Source: Panax quinquefolius | Taxonomy: Eukaryota; Streptophyta; Magnoliopsida; Apiales; Araliaceae | Assembly (NCBI GenBank): GCA_020205615.1 | Contig: CM035152.1 | Location: 112,400,111 to 112,464,110, forward strand | Reading direction: 5' to 3' | DNA length: 64,000 nucleotides | Made by a program: the position numbers and the translations under genes | In this document: positions 34,660 through 46,448 of the stretch, piece by piece | Layout: each line of letters starts with the position of its first letter | Numbering within the stretch: the first letter of the stretch is position 1 | Notes under the pieces: model-generated | Told to the model about the DNA's origin: nothing | Seen by the model: only the letters and a program-made list of their open reading frames with translations | Database searches by the model: none

Positions 34660-36162
34660 ATGATGCAATGTGATTTGTTGGACCGTGAGGTGATGGTGAC
34701 GCTGATAGATTGGCGGTTTATCACCAGTATAGAGTTTGGAGGGGCGCCAGTGCCATGTATGACATATATTACCCTGACTGCCGTCAGATCCTTACTAGGA
34801 GTCCTGGCTAAGTCGCTCAAGGGAAAGATCGTTTGTATAGGTCCTTTGAGCGTAGATGCTATGAGTGGGTTGTTGAGTGATCCTATACCCAATGATGTGA
34901 TAGTTAGGGTCATTAGGGGCTGCTTCATAGCTGATAACTCTTTCATGGTGTCATTCACTTAGGTCAGCACTACACGAGATGTAGACTGTATTGGAGAGTA
35001 GGATTGGGGTTCCTATACCTTCGCCTATTTCCTCAAGGGAATGCGTATGCGTTCGCAGGGCTTGAAGGAGGCTTGCCTAAGATTTACCCATTTATGTTGG
35101 TGAGTATTTCTCTTTTGATTTCCCATATATGGGTTAAGAGTGTTGATTGACATCAGATGTTTGCCTTTGTATTGGCAGTTATGGGCCTATGAGAGGCTCC
35201 TATGTTTACATCCTGTGAGTGTGCTAGGCTTGGAGACCTATCCACAAGGACAACGATGGCATCACTCCATACTGGCGGAGGTCCATGTAGCAGAGAGTTT
35301 CACCCATTATCGCCTATAGTTGGAGTTATTGATAGCTGATGCTATCATATAGATTCCCTATTCTGGGGAACACTTGGTGATTAGATTTGAGGATGGGTAC
35401 CCGACTGGTGTAGAGTACATGATGTCCACCCGTAGGATTCCTCTCTTCACACATGGAGGATGGGAGCTCTATTTTGGAGAGCGTGCTATTAGGAGCACTA
35501 CATGAGAGATTCGTGTACCGATCTTGCCTCCTACTAGGCATTATTGGCTTGTATCAGAGTCGCCTGTCAGTGATATCCCATTGATGGGTATTGATGGCTT
35601 TACACTGTCAGAGGGTTCGTAGACTCAGGATATGTTCTATCTCTAGTGGTCCCCTCGTACCATCGGAGCCCAGACCCGCGCCACTCAATTTATGGGGGAT
35701 ATGGTTCCTGGATCCGTGATGATGATGGATTGGTTAGCCTGTGTCCGAGATCCAACTCATTTAACACAGATTGACATCTTGACCCGATAGTTGGACCGGG
35801 CACATTTTTTCATCCGGCACTTGGGCAGAGATCCTTTAGAGGCAGATACTTTTGATCCTTCCAGCTTAGGCGTTGGCCCCTCAGGTGACCCATGTGGCTT
35901 TGCCGGTGAAAATCCTCCATTGTATAGGCCTGACATCCCCATTGATGGAGTTCCAGTGACTTAGGAGGAGTTACATCAGGTGGACAGGATTGATGATGTA
36001 GACATTAACACCATTGTCTTCTTCTTATGTGTATTCTCGTTATATCTTTTGATAGGCCTCATTGAATCTTTGGGTGGTCATGCGTCATTCTCGCTTATAT
36101 ATCTTTTGATTTACGTGTTAATTGTATTTGTGCCCCATTTCTGTGTATTTGTAGCTGTATAG
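34660..36162 (+). pseudogene. Antisense ORF 1: plant-mobile-domain-like protein
   Basis: Lies on the strand opposite to the Tat gag-pol, between integrase and 3' LTR. The translation (with stops and frameshifts) gives ITLTAVRSLLGVLAKSLKG, RDVDCIGE followed by DWGSYTFAYFLKG, and LWAYERLLCLHPV. This order is that of the aminotransferase-like plant mobile domain, where a WGSA.LA segment precedes LWAWER. GT-AG intron-like DNA separates the last two. Further on are PLMGIDGFTL and DWLACVRDPTHL. Plant mobile domain proteins occur as host genes (MAIN-like) and in transposons. Antisense ORFs are known in Tat-lineage elements (Grande gene 23 is one). Role in the element unknown. It could also be a captured host gene. 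Confidence 0.75.
35100..35178 (+). other. Probable intron in antisense ORF 1
   Basis: Starts GTGAGT and ends TTGGCAG, lies just before the LWAYER codons, and contains stops in the coding frame. Splicing it as written leaves the flanking frames out of phase by one base, so either a small indel has occurred or the true donor is a neighbouring GT. Confidence 0.6.
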
Positions 36163-36326
36163 AGTTGTTTTAGGTGATGATGTACTTAGGAATGTATATA
36201 CTGTTATTCCCTACATCATATTGCCATCTATTATTTATCATGCGTATATTATGTTATGCATATGTATGTATGTCCAGAGATATTTAGCATTGACCCCTGA
36301 ATGGTCTTATGATACGGCACACACAG

Positions 36327-38077
36327 ATGTCTTCCTCGATAGTTAGCCGCATTGATCACACCCCACCAGTGTTTGTAGCCTCCCGTCTGAGGTCGTGGTA
36401 TGATAGTTTGTCACCTCCAGACAGGGTGACAGTAGATCAGTTATTATAGCATTCTATGACCCTCCTAATGTTTCAGGTTCCCGCATGCTTTGTAGAGGGT
36501 ATGCGGGAGCATTGGATACCGGAGAGGCATATTTTCCGTTTTGGGATCCAGGAGTTGACTCCCACCTTAGAGGAGTATGCACGGTTGATGACGCTGCTAT
36601 TAGACATACCTTACATGGAGGATGGCTATCGGCGACATGAGCCAGCAGTTTATGACCCTCATAGGGCTTAGGCGCAGAGTAGTACATGATGAGATTACAT
36701 CTGGCCATGTGATATCCCAGCATTTTTTGATAGAAAAATTTGGCTCAGAGGACAGTTATACACGGTACTCCGGGGATTTTACCATGCCGGAGGATCAGTG
36801 GAGTCTAGCCAGAGTAGACGTATTAGTGATGTGTGTATTGTCATACATGTATATGCCATGGTATATGGATGAACTGGACATTGGCGTCATTATGGCAGTG
36901 AGAGCTCTCAGGGAGGGTCATACCATTGTGCCGATGATCATAGCAGAGACGTTGAGATCGGCCACATATTGCAGCACCTACCCTGCAGGGGTATTTACAT
37001 GTAGCTCAGTCATGTTGTACATGTGGTTTATGTCATACCTTAGACCGATTGGCACGTTCCGACAGCATGAATACTATTTTACCCATGAAATAGCCATGTC
37101 TTACTCCTTTCAGCCATCGAAGTGTACATTTGATATGTCTTGGTCGGTATTCTTGGCAGAGATCAAAGATCCATTTGACATCTTACCATGTACAGGGCTC
37201 AGTTCACCCTATAGCTTTATTACTCATGCTCCTGGCATGGATTATCTCCCTTTGGCTGGTTTGAGGGGCATGATTACTTACCATCCACTGGCTGTGATGT
37301 CGTAGTTCAACCAGTTTTAGGACTTCCATCCTTTTGAGGGGACATTGAGTCGGCGTTTTGCTTCCTGCCACTTGTCAGCAGAGGATAGATCCAGGATGTG
37401 TGCCTGTTGGGATCAGCGTGAGCTAGCTGAGTTTTTTGTTAGCCATCTATGCTGTTCGACAGAGTATTCTGCATGGATGGAGACAGAGACAATATCGGCT
37501 GCGGTAGTATCCACGGTGCCGGGGATTGATTCTGATGATGGGGAGCCCGTAGAGGACATTGATCTTCCCAACGAGGAGGAGCTATTCACTGGGTTACCAG
37601 CAGCTCTTGTAGATTCTCCCAGTATGAGTGCTACTGTGATCCAGCATTGAACACAGTATTTAGAGCAAAGTCTTCATCTGATGACCTTTGAGAGAGATCA
37701 GGCTAGGGCTTTGATGGTGACATCTCTTTATTGGAGAGATGCCGCTCTATTAGAGAGAGAGGAAGCTGTAGCTCATAGATACACCGCTATTGCCGAGGGG
37801 CATAAGGTCAGATCATCCAGAGATGCATTAATTGTTGAGTGGGATGCTACCTGCCCGGGATGTAGCCATTATAGATAGTACTATAGTGAGATCCCTTACT
37901 ACTGACATGATTACTAAGATGAGTGCATATATTAATGGGCATCATGCCACCATGCAATTGGCTGTGGATCTGTTGGCTCTTGTAGATACCCTTGGACAGG
38001 AGCTTGCAGCGTTAGCTCCTTCTTTTGAGAGGGATGCCATGTTGGACTTGATAGCTCATATATCCACGGGATTATAG
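36327..38077 (+). pseudogene. Antisense ORF 2: DUF7745-like protein with coiled-coil tail
   Basis: Starts ATGTCTTCCTCGATAG. The product has FRFGIQELTPTLEEYARLM near residue 70, then, in another frame, ARVDVLVMCVLSYMYMP, IIAETLRSATYCS and MDYLPLAGLRGMITYHPLA. This series matches a plant domain often seen in uncharacterised transposon-linked proteins (DUF7745, named from memory). A charged, helical tail with RALMVTSLYWRDAALLEREE follows. Breaks seen: TAG near 36447, frameshift at about 36640, two TAGs near 37305-37320, TGA at 37648 and a frameshift near 37850. It is on the strand opposite to the Tat pol. Biochemical role unknown; I did not see catalytic motifs. Confidence 0.7.
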
Positions 38078-39244
38078 ATTGGCTTGTATTTTCCTACACA
38101 GACTCGCTTAGCCATTTTTTCATGTACAACACATATTGTATATCAAACAGCATTATATATGGCAGGGAAATATATTTTGATTCACTTCCCGTTTAGTTGT
38201 GCCTTGCTACTTGCTTGATATTTGCCTGCTTCTTCAGGACTTGTGATCTTAATGTATTCTGTACTCATCCTTGATGTGTGGACATTGAGATGTCTCAGGA
38301 TCTTTCAGAATGGATTATTGATCTGTGTGTATCCCTATCCTCTTTGGTGTCTTGGGACTAGTTTCTATATGTAGATGTGGAGAGGAGTGTGACTTTTCCT
38401 CTCTGAGATTGACCGCCCCAAAAATGGTTGTCAGTACTCCTGTTAAACAGAAGATCCCAAATAATTCCATCTCTTATGGATTGGTGTTGCTCTTGAGGAA
38501 TCAACCGTAGCTTAGATGGTTGCCAACTCTCCCTTTTATAGGGAGGTCAGGTAGCTCCATCCCTTTGGTCTGAAGCCGATGAAATGTGGTGGATTGAAGT
38601 TTGATCCCAGTACCGTGTGACAAGTATTTGTATTTTGGTAGGGGTAAGACCGAACCATAAATGGCTGCCTACGTACTCCTATTGGAGAGGAGATTAGGTC
38701 TGCGTAGTTCAAACCTGGTGTAAGAGGTTCAACACTGTATGTGAAGGGGTAGAAAGGAGTAGAAATGTTTTTATGATTTTTTTGTATAGAAGGGTGTAGA
38801 AATATTTTTGTTGTTTTTGTTGTTGTTTTTTTATTGCGACCGGGCCATATAAAATGGTTGCCTACCTACTCCCAGGTATTTGGGAGATCAGGTCGACGTA
38901 GTTCGCCCCATGTTTAGGATAATTTGCAGATGAAAAAGTTTGATCCCATGTTCAGGACAAACTGCGGAGGAAAAGATTGATCCCATGTTCAGGACAAACT
39001 GCAGGTGTGAAAAGTCTTATCTGTAGTGGGACAAAACTGCTGGTGTGAAAGGTTTGAAATGAAGTGGAGTGCAAGATCTGATGATCTGAAAACCAGGCTG
39101 CTGGCATGAAGAGTGTGTTTCCCTGATGGAGCAAATGGGTATGAAGAAATGTTGTATGTAGTAAGGGTTAGAAAACCTAAAATGACTAGGGATCTGGTGA
39201 TCCAAAACTAGGATGTTTGCTTGATGGTAACTTCATACATAGTA
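38078..39244. other. Non-coding spacer with short repeats
   Basis: Between antisense ORF 2 and the integrase end. AAAATGGTTG-CCTAC-TACTCC-type blocks recur near 38410, 38660 and 38855, each followed by a GGTC.GCGTAGTTC-type segment. GATCCCATGTTCAGGACAAACTGC occurs in tandem at 38943-39003 and in part before that. No ORF is supported. Confidence 0.65.
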
Positions 39245-40303
39245 CCGTTTCACGGTGTCTGAGTTGATGAGCTGTGGAAATTTGTTGCCATCTATTTCCT
39301 ATAATCTGAGAGCACCTCCTGTCAATACCTCCTTAACAATAAAAGGGCTTTCCCAGTTTGGAGCAAATTTTCCCTTTGACTGATGTTGGTTGTCAATGAT
39401 CTTCTTCAAAACCAGATCATGTTGTTGAAACTACCGTAGCCGAACTTTCCTGTTGTAGGATTTGGCGATCCTTTGTTGGTATAAATAACCATGAAAGATA
39501 GCATCACTTCGCCTTTCGTCTATTAGAGACAATTGGTGATACCTATCTTGTAACCATTGGTCTTTATCCAGCTGAGCGTCAATAAACACTCTGAGGGATT
39601 CCATTTCCACCTCTATGGGAAGTACTGCTTCCATCCCATAGGTTAGTGAGTAGGGGGTTACCCTAATGGAAGTACGCATTAAAGTTCTATAGGCTAATAG
39701 AGTCAGATGCAAGAGGTCAGGCCATCCTTTATGATTGGCGGACATCTTTTGCATGATCTTCTTGATGTGTTTATTAGCCACTTCAACACCACCATTCATC
39801 TTTGGACAGTAGATAACAAAGTTGAGGTGTTTGATGTGGAATTTACTGCATAACTCCTCCATCATTTTGTTGTTGAGGTTCTTAGCATTATCTAACACAA
39901 TCACCTCTGGTTGTCCATATCGACAAATAACATTGTTTCTGATGAAAGTAATGATGACTTCTTTGGTAACCCTGGGGAAGGAGGCTGCTTCTACCCATTT
40001 GGTGAACTAGTCGATCATGGTGAAGATAAGCTGATGCCCATTACTGACTTTGGGCTTGATGGGCCTGAGCACGTCCATTCCCCACATTGAGAAGGGCCAA
40101 GGTGAACTCATGTTGTGGAGTTCCCTCAGAGGGGCGTGGATAGCATTCCCATGAATTTGGCATTGGTAGCATGTCTTGACGTGATCATCACAGTCAGCCT
40201 TAAGTGAGAGCCAGTAATGCCCTATTCTCATGATCTTTTTAACAAGTAAAGGGCCGCTCATGTGTGGGCCACATTCTCCACCATAGATTTCATCCATGAG
40301 CCT
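39245..40303 (-). pseudogene. Tat-like integrase
   Basis: On the minus strand: a zinc-binding region with IGHYWLSLKADCDDHVKTCY; a catalytic core with D in WGMDVLRP, D in IVLDNAKN and E in GGVEVANKHIKKI; then AYRTLMRTSIRVTPYSLTYG and a C-terminal NWESPFIVKEVLTGGAL segment ending in RYYV. It would insert the element's cDNA. A stop after MID (about 40007) and others break it. The gene is the last of the pol series on this strand, and antisense ORF 2 approaches from the other side. Confidence 0.9.
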
Positions 40304-41085
40304 CTAAGCTTGGTCCTTGTCCAGACATCTGAGGAGACCTAGTCCTGCATCTCTTTTGTAGAGTGCATCTCCGCTCAGGTAGAATTTCATAGCCAGTTGA
40401 TGGATCCGCCTTCTTTCAGTCGGGCTCGCCTCAGTGGGTGTAGATCCATCTCGTAAGTACTCCTTGATGTGATAATACCAAGGGTGTTGGATGGGAGGTA
40501 CCTCATCCGATACTTCTCCAATGTAATTCCCATATGCTGGAGCCTCTTGCAGGGCAAATATGATGCTTGGCATGTTTTCCTTGTCAGGTATGTTAATCAA
40601 GGAGGCCAAAGTTGCTAGTGCATCTGCAAAATCATTCTTATTCTGAGGAATGTGGAGGAAGGTTATTTCTTCGAACTCTATAGCCATCTGTAAAACTTGT
40701 CGATGGTAAGGCAGCAAATGTAGGTCTTTGGTGTGATAGATTCCAGTGGTTTGTCTGATTACCATTCGAAATCCCCAAAGATAATTAACTGTCTGATGCC
40801 CATTGATTGGGCAAGTTTTAGCCCCATGATACAGCCTTCATACTTAGCTATGTTATTAGTGCTAACAAACTATAATTTGATGGCGACGAGATATTGCTCC
40901 ACCGTACCGGGTACTAGAACTGCTCCATCCCCAGAACCTTCCATGTTCATAGCTCCATCAAAATACACTTTCCATGTTTGGTATGCATTGTACTGATGGT
41001 GTTGCTATACTGTCATTACTCCTTCATCAAGGTAGTATGTTTCCAAGGGTTTGAAATCCGCAATTCCTTGACCTTTAATGGACTT
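40304..41085 (-). pseudogene. Second (archaeal-type) RNase H domain
   Basis: The minus-strand translation gives YFDGAMNMEGSGDGAVLV, NNIAKYEGCIMGLKLA, GDFEMVIRQTTG and HIPQNKNDFADALATLAS, the D, E, D and D regions of an RNase H. It follows the ordinary gypsy RNase H at 41086-41631. Two RNase H domains in a row are a hallmark of Tat-lineage elements, where the extra one is of the archaeal type. A stop occurs after VAIKL, and a frame change near 40765. Confidence 0.85.
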
Positions 41086-41631
41086 TTACATCACGTAGAC
41101 GATGTCAAATTGTTGTAAGATCAACTGCCATCTGGATAGCCGATAATTTAACATGGTTTTACTAAACACGTACTTGAGAGGATCCACACGGGATATGAGA
41201 TCGGTTGCATGACAATGGAGGTAATGTTGTAACCTCATGGAAGCCCATGCTAAAGCACAACAAGTCTTCTCAATCAGAGTGTACTTGTGTTCACTGCTAC
41301 TAAATCTTTTGTTTAGGTAGTAGATAGCTTGCTCTTGGCCTCTATTGTCTTTCTGTCCCAGTGTACAGCCCATGGCATTATCATTAATGGATAGGTACAT
41401 GAACATGGGAACATCATCCCTGGGTGGTACCAAGACAGGAGCGTTGACTAGCTGCTCTTTGATTGTAAGGAAGACTTTCTGACACTCAGCGTTCCATTTC
41501 ATGGAGGAGTTCTTCCTTAACAGCTTGAAGATATGCTCACAAGTTGCTGTGAGTTGGGAAATGAACCTACTGATGAAGTTAATTCTTCCCAAAAATCCCC
41601 GTATTTCCTTCTTTGTCTGAGGAATGGGCAT
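41086..41631 (-). pseudogene. Tat-like connection and first RNase H domain
   Basis: The open stretch starts MPIPQTKKEIRGFLGRINF, the usual end of gypsy reverse transcriptase, and continues through APVLVPP, AIYYLNKRFSSSEHKY and LSRWQLILQQFDIVYV. This domain removes RNA from the RNA:DNA hybrid during reverse transcription. The stretch is open for 181 codons. Confidence 0.88.
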
Positions 41632-41996
41632 TTTCGCGATGGCCTGGATTTTGGTGGGATCTAGCTCAATCCCTTATCCTAGCAACTTACCTGATTTAAC
41701 ACCAAAGGCGCACTTGGCTGGATTCAACTTTAAGTTATACTTACGCAACCTGTTGAAGTGATTTATGAGATGGTCTAGATGGTCATCTTCCTTTCAGGAT
41801 TTGACAATGATGTCATCCACGTAGATCTCTATCTCTTTGTGCATTAACTCATGGAAAAGAGCCATCATGGCCTACTGGTAGGTAGCTCAGGCATTGATGA
41901 GGCCGAATGTCAATCGCCTATAGCAAAAGGTTCCCCAAGGCGTGATGAATGCAGTTTTCTCACGATCCTCTTCAGCAACCATAATTTGATGATACC
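41632..41996 (-). pseudogene. Tat-like reverse transcriptase, C-terminal part
   Basis: Begins right after the Athila derivative insertion with YHQIMVAEEDREKTAFITP, WGTFCYRRLTFGL, then the catalytic YVDDIIVKS and NPAKCAFGVKSGKLLG. Stops replace residues after INA, after KS and after LLG. The N-terminal part is at 50882-51135; about 27 codons expected between them are absent. Confidence 0.9.
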
Positions 41997-43407
41997 TGTT
42001 CGGTAAAATCTATATACGCAATACACGCAAGTATACGTGGTCAACAAGTAATAAAGTGATGAGTAGAGTATCGTTCCCACAGAGATCAACTAGCAATAAT
42101 CTTAACTTACAATTACCAATTTTCTATTAATCCTAATTTTATTAAACTATTCAACTCAATGATTATAATTAAACATTCTAAATTAAAGAATAATTAAACT
42201 ACCACAAAACAATCACAAATATCAAAATCTAGAATTTCAAACAATTAATGGAGAATTAGACTTATGATTTCACTTTAAGCTTCACTCTGATTTTAACACC
42301 TTTATTCCAATTCAAATAACTATTCCAGTTTATTATTCAAGAACACGAACGTAGTATTAACCACCTCTAGATGCACTAATACCGTATTAACTTAAATCCA
42401 CAATTAAGATATAAACAAGTTAAACACCTTAATCAACTAACTCACTATATCTCTATGTGAATTACAATTAAAGAAGGTTTAAGAATAAGTTCTCTATCCG
42501 ATTACATGTGATGTCAAGTATATCTCTACCTTAACATTCATCAAGAATCTGCTACTCACAAAATTCATGAACACATGCTATATTAACTAAGTCTAGATTT
42601 GAATATCCTTTCTCGATTCCATACAAATCCACGAAGAATTGTTGATCATGTAATTCATAAATTCAAGCTCAAATCAATATAGATAAACTGGAAATAGATT
42701 ATTGAAATGGAAATCAAAGTTACAAAATTATTGATTCACTCAAAGATCCATCATAAGCCTAAAAAATGAATTAGTTCATTATAAATGAAATAAACACTGA
42801 ATAAATCATAGAAAACATTCTTTCAATTACAAATAATAGCCTAAGGAGAAGAATTTTGAAAAACACCCTTCACGTAGCCCAAAATTGCAATCGTCTCAAA
42901 AATCTCCACAAAATACTCCTTCTATGCTTGTTGAGAAAAACTGAGATTAATCTTCGTAATGTGTCTTGTGTGTTGTTGAATTTGTTGTTAAATGAGTAGT
43001 AGATGTCCAACACACAAGTCCCAGCCGAAATTCCATCTCTCTAGAGTTCCATTGCCATGCAATAAGCTAGAATCCATGCCTAGGAAGAGTTTCAAGCTTA
43101 ACAAAAGACTGCAAAATTTGACACCCCCCCTCGCCCCGGCGGGGGTTCATGAGTAAAACAAGCCTGCCCCGGTGGGCTACCTTTCTGCTAACTTGCTAAT
43201 GAAGACCCCCTGCCCCGGCTGGGGTATATAGTACAAACAATTGACTCCATATCATACACAATAACTCCAAATACACGTTAAACGCCACAACAATCATCCT
43301 AAATATAAAATAACATAAAACAAGTGAAAACGAACATGAACACAAGAAATGAGCAACAAATAAGAATGAAATGGACATTGATTCGCGTATATAAAATCCA
43401 CTTATCA
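41997..43407 (-). mobile_element. 3' LTR of Athila derivative
   Basis: 1,411 bp, plus strand TGTTCGGTAAAATC to CCACTTATCA. It matches 49455-50881 over nearly its whole length, including the GC-rich block at 43122-43222, with few differences. The high similarity suggests a recent insertion compared with the Athila-like element at 9075-23267. Confidence 0.92.
43122..43222. repeat. GC-rich hairpin repeats in LTR
   Basis: Three or four units with core GCCCCGGC or GCCCCGGTG (for example AGCCTGCCCCGGTGGGCT), separated by A-rich spacers. The partner LTR has one more unit at 50577-50716. Confidence 0.85.
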
Positions 43408-43424
43408 AAATCCCCCAAACTTAA
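43408..43424 (-). other. Polypurine tract of Athila derivative
   Basis: The minus strand reads AAGTTTGGGGGATTTT before the LTR start TGATAAGTGG. Confidence 0.8.
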
Positions 43425-43816
43425 ACCGTGCTAGTCCTCGAGTACAAAACAACTACATGCTATGCAATGAGATGAAATGAACATAATCTAGTTTATATGC
43501 TTTCGAATCCATCAGTATCGCAAAATCAAGATTATCTTAACGGCCTCAGCGAAAACAAGCAACTATACAATATCAATCACCAAAACCAATCTACAATTCC
43601 AACTTAATCCTCAAATCTCAAGCCATCATCACTGGTAAAGTGTGTGTGTGTGATCAACATCCATGATAACTTCTACGAATTCAAATTCAATACATAACCA
43701 ATTTCTTAGAAGGAATCATACAATGCAAAATTAAAAATTTCAAAAATAGACGGCTTCAACTAAAACTAAACAATCACTAATCTCGGGGGTTCAAACAGGG
43801 TACTTATACTTTATTT

Positions 43817-43882
<66 letters not shown>

Positions 43883-44483
43883 TTCTTTTACTTACGACGG
43901 GGCTTTTTTTCTTTTCCTTTTTTTATTTTTTTTAATATATACATAATGACCGTGCAATATCTCATCCCATTAGGCTGACAGTGCTACCCCTTAGCGAGCT
44001 TTCAACCAACGACTCCCAGACCATAAAAGACCTTAGGGTGCTAGGTGTAAAGACAATCCCCTCGGGCGTACTTGCTCAAGTAACAAAGGCCCCAAAACAA
44101 GACTAGTCACGATATATATACTTTTTGTTTTTTTTAGATAAAACTTATATACCCCACATATCATCCCCCAAACTTAGGTGCTTGCGTAATTTTTGCCTCT
44201 ACTGTCTATCCTTGACATTTTCTCATTTACTCTAGCATTATCCTTTAGAGACTATTTATGTATCAATTTGAACTGACCAGTCAACAAAGATGTTATTAAT
44301 TGTTCTAACCTTTTCTATACCAGTTTCAAATGAGCTCAAGATTTAATTTATAACAGAACTTGCATCAAAGTTCTAGTACTCAATGCTGTATTGGTTGACT
44401 TATTATCAATCTCATCATTGACCCACAAATAATATGAACTACAACATTGTTGGACTTATGCAAACACAATATTTCACTAACTA

Positions 44484-44525
<42 letters not shown>

Positions 44526-44800
44526 CACTATTTACAAAAATAATTACTATGCAATGACAACAATAACCTAAACTACTATATATGCACCTAAGCTATCATG
44601 CAATACCAAACTTAATATGCAATACTGAAATTAAAATGATAACTTAATATGAAATACTGAAATTAAAATGACAAAATGCAAACCTATAAGTACAACATAT
44701 GCATGCAAACATGTATGTAAATCCCCCAAACTTAAGTAATACAATGTCCTCATTGGATGAATAATCAAAACTAAGTACGTGAGGACTTCCCTACTATCGC
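43425..44800 (-). other. 3' non-coding region of Athila derivative
   Basis: AT-rich DNA between ORF2 and the polypurine tract with no supported ORF. Microsatellites: (AC)n(AT)n at about 43819-43878 and (AT)n at about 44490-44521. Confidence 0.75.
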
Positions 44801-46014
44801 TTAAGTCTGAGGAGGTGGTTGTTTCTCTTCTTCATCAGAATCACTTGGTGGAAATCTTAGCATTGGTCCGGGCTGTTGATAAGGAAATTGAGCCGCCAGG
44901 TTGAAGCTTTGAAGGGTTGTGTTGAGTGAGGCGAAAGATGCATTCATAGCATCAAACATGTGATCTTGCCTCATTGCCAATCGCCGCATTTCCCGACGTG
45001 CTGCTTTGTTGTGCGCATTCATTTGATTTTGGAAATTAAGGAACTGAAGACTGGATATTACCTCGGTATGTGGTACCTGCTCGGCCCCTTGATCTCCCAC
45101 ATCTTCATCATCATCCTCGATGCCTATGTAGCATCAACTTCATCTTTCGAAGCCGATGGAAAAATAAAGCCCAGACCACACGGATGTGACTCGCCTCCTG
45201 CCCATACAGAATACCACGCTATCATTCTAGAATCAAGTAACGCAAGCGGCATTTGTGTGGGCTTATCGTCGAACCATCTCACCCCTGCATTGTGATATAA
45301 CCCACATATGAGTGATGGGTGTGGCAAGCCACCCAAAAAATTCTCACGTAAACACCAGCGGATGGAGAAACAGATAATGGCCCCGACGTTGATAATGAAA
45401 TCTTACACAATTGCATACAACAGTAACGCCTTCTCTTTGGTCACATCCGAAGTGTGTTGGGATAGAAGAAATTTAGCGCATAAGAATGCGTACCATATTT
45501 TTCCATACCAGCTAAGGTCCTTACTATGGAACACTGTACCTCCCTTCCGACCATTCATCCAAGATGTTCCCGGCTTTGTCGTCTCCGTGATTATTGCATC
45601 ATAGTATGGATTAGAATTTCATAGGTGAGCATAATGGCAGTGGCGAGGTACCCGCAGTTGATAGTAGGTGTTGATTGCATCAGCACTGAACAGAACCAAC
45701 CGACCTCGCACAAACGCGTGGAATGGTTCTTTGTCCTCAGCGTTTTTATAGAATTCCTTGACAATGTTGACCACAGCAGGTTTCGGCTCTTTTGTGAATT
45801 TCATCCACCCCTTTTGATTAATTTGAGGCATCATCTCCCCATCATTAAGATCCAGTGCCAACCCCCGCTCCGGTGTAAGGGCTTTGGTGAGCATGTAATC
45901 ATACTGGTCAACGGCGGCGGCACTCGCGAATTTCCGGCGATCAAAAGTTCGGGTTAGTTGAGATGGCCTTGAACTCTCTCCCCTTTGGCATTTCGATGTT
46001 GAATGCGAAGCCAT
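44801..46014 (-). pseudogene. ORF2 of Athila derivative (env position)
   Basis: From ATG at 46014: MASHSTSKCQRGE, KALTPERGLALDLND, VKEFYKNAEDKEPFHAFVRG and LFSADAINTYYQLRV, then HPSLICGLYHNAGVRW, an acidic stretch around GIEDDDEDVGDQ, and FDAMNASFASLNTTLQSFNL before the end at 44801. It is the same protein as the ORF at 15177-20539 and better preserved. A stop near 45619 and a frameshift near 45110 break it. The family's function is not known to me; I see acidic and Q/P-rich C-terminal parts but no convincing membrane anchor. Confidence 0.85.
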
Positions 46015-46274
46015 GATCTCTCTCTATTGCTTAACTTTCCTTAGCTCTTTCCCAAACTTAGTTGAAACACAGTGACGAACACTTGTTGTGCATAAATGGT
46101 TATCCCCCACACTTGTGAAATTGGTCGTCCAATATGGTGAATGAAGCTTAGTAATTTGAGAATAATGATATGCTTGCCTCTCAAATGGTCACGACTATCC
46201 TCTATGAAAGTCCTAATTCAAAATTTGATGAGTGTAGTTGAAGAGTGGTGTGTGGAATATGCGATGAAATGTGG

Positions 46275-46287
46275 TAATATATAGAGG
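46275..46287 (-). promoter_or_regulatory. TATA-like box upstream of ORF2
   Basis: The minus strand reads CCTCTATATATTA, about 260 bp before the ORF2 start. With the LTR-like GC block just upstream it could be an internal promoter; this is inference. Confidence 0.4.
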
Positions 46288-46448
46288 TGGTGTGAGGGTG
46301 TTTATTGGTGGATTGAAGAGGTGGATAGAGGTAGTGGAGCATTGGAGATCATGGGTGTAGTGGGTGGTGGTTATGAGGATTCTTAATTGAAGGGGAAGTT
46401 ATGGAAGTTGTGTAGTCTAGCATATGTAATTGCCAAAAAATTCAGTTG

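Noticed and set aside
34389..34958. 189-codon minus-strand ORF over the Tat LTR start
   Set aside because: Crosses the LTR boundary and polypurine tract and is antisense to the plant-mobile-domain ORF; no recognisable domain.
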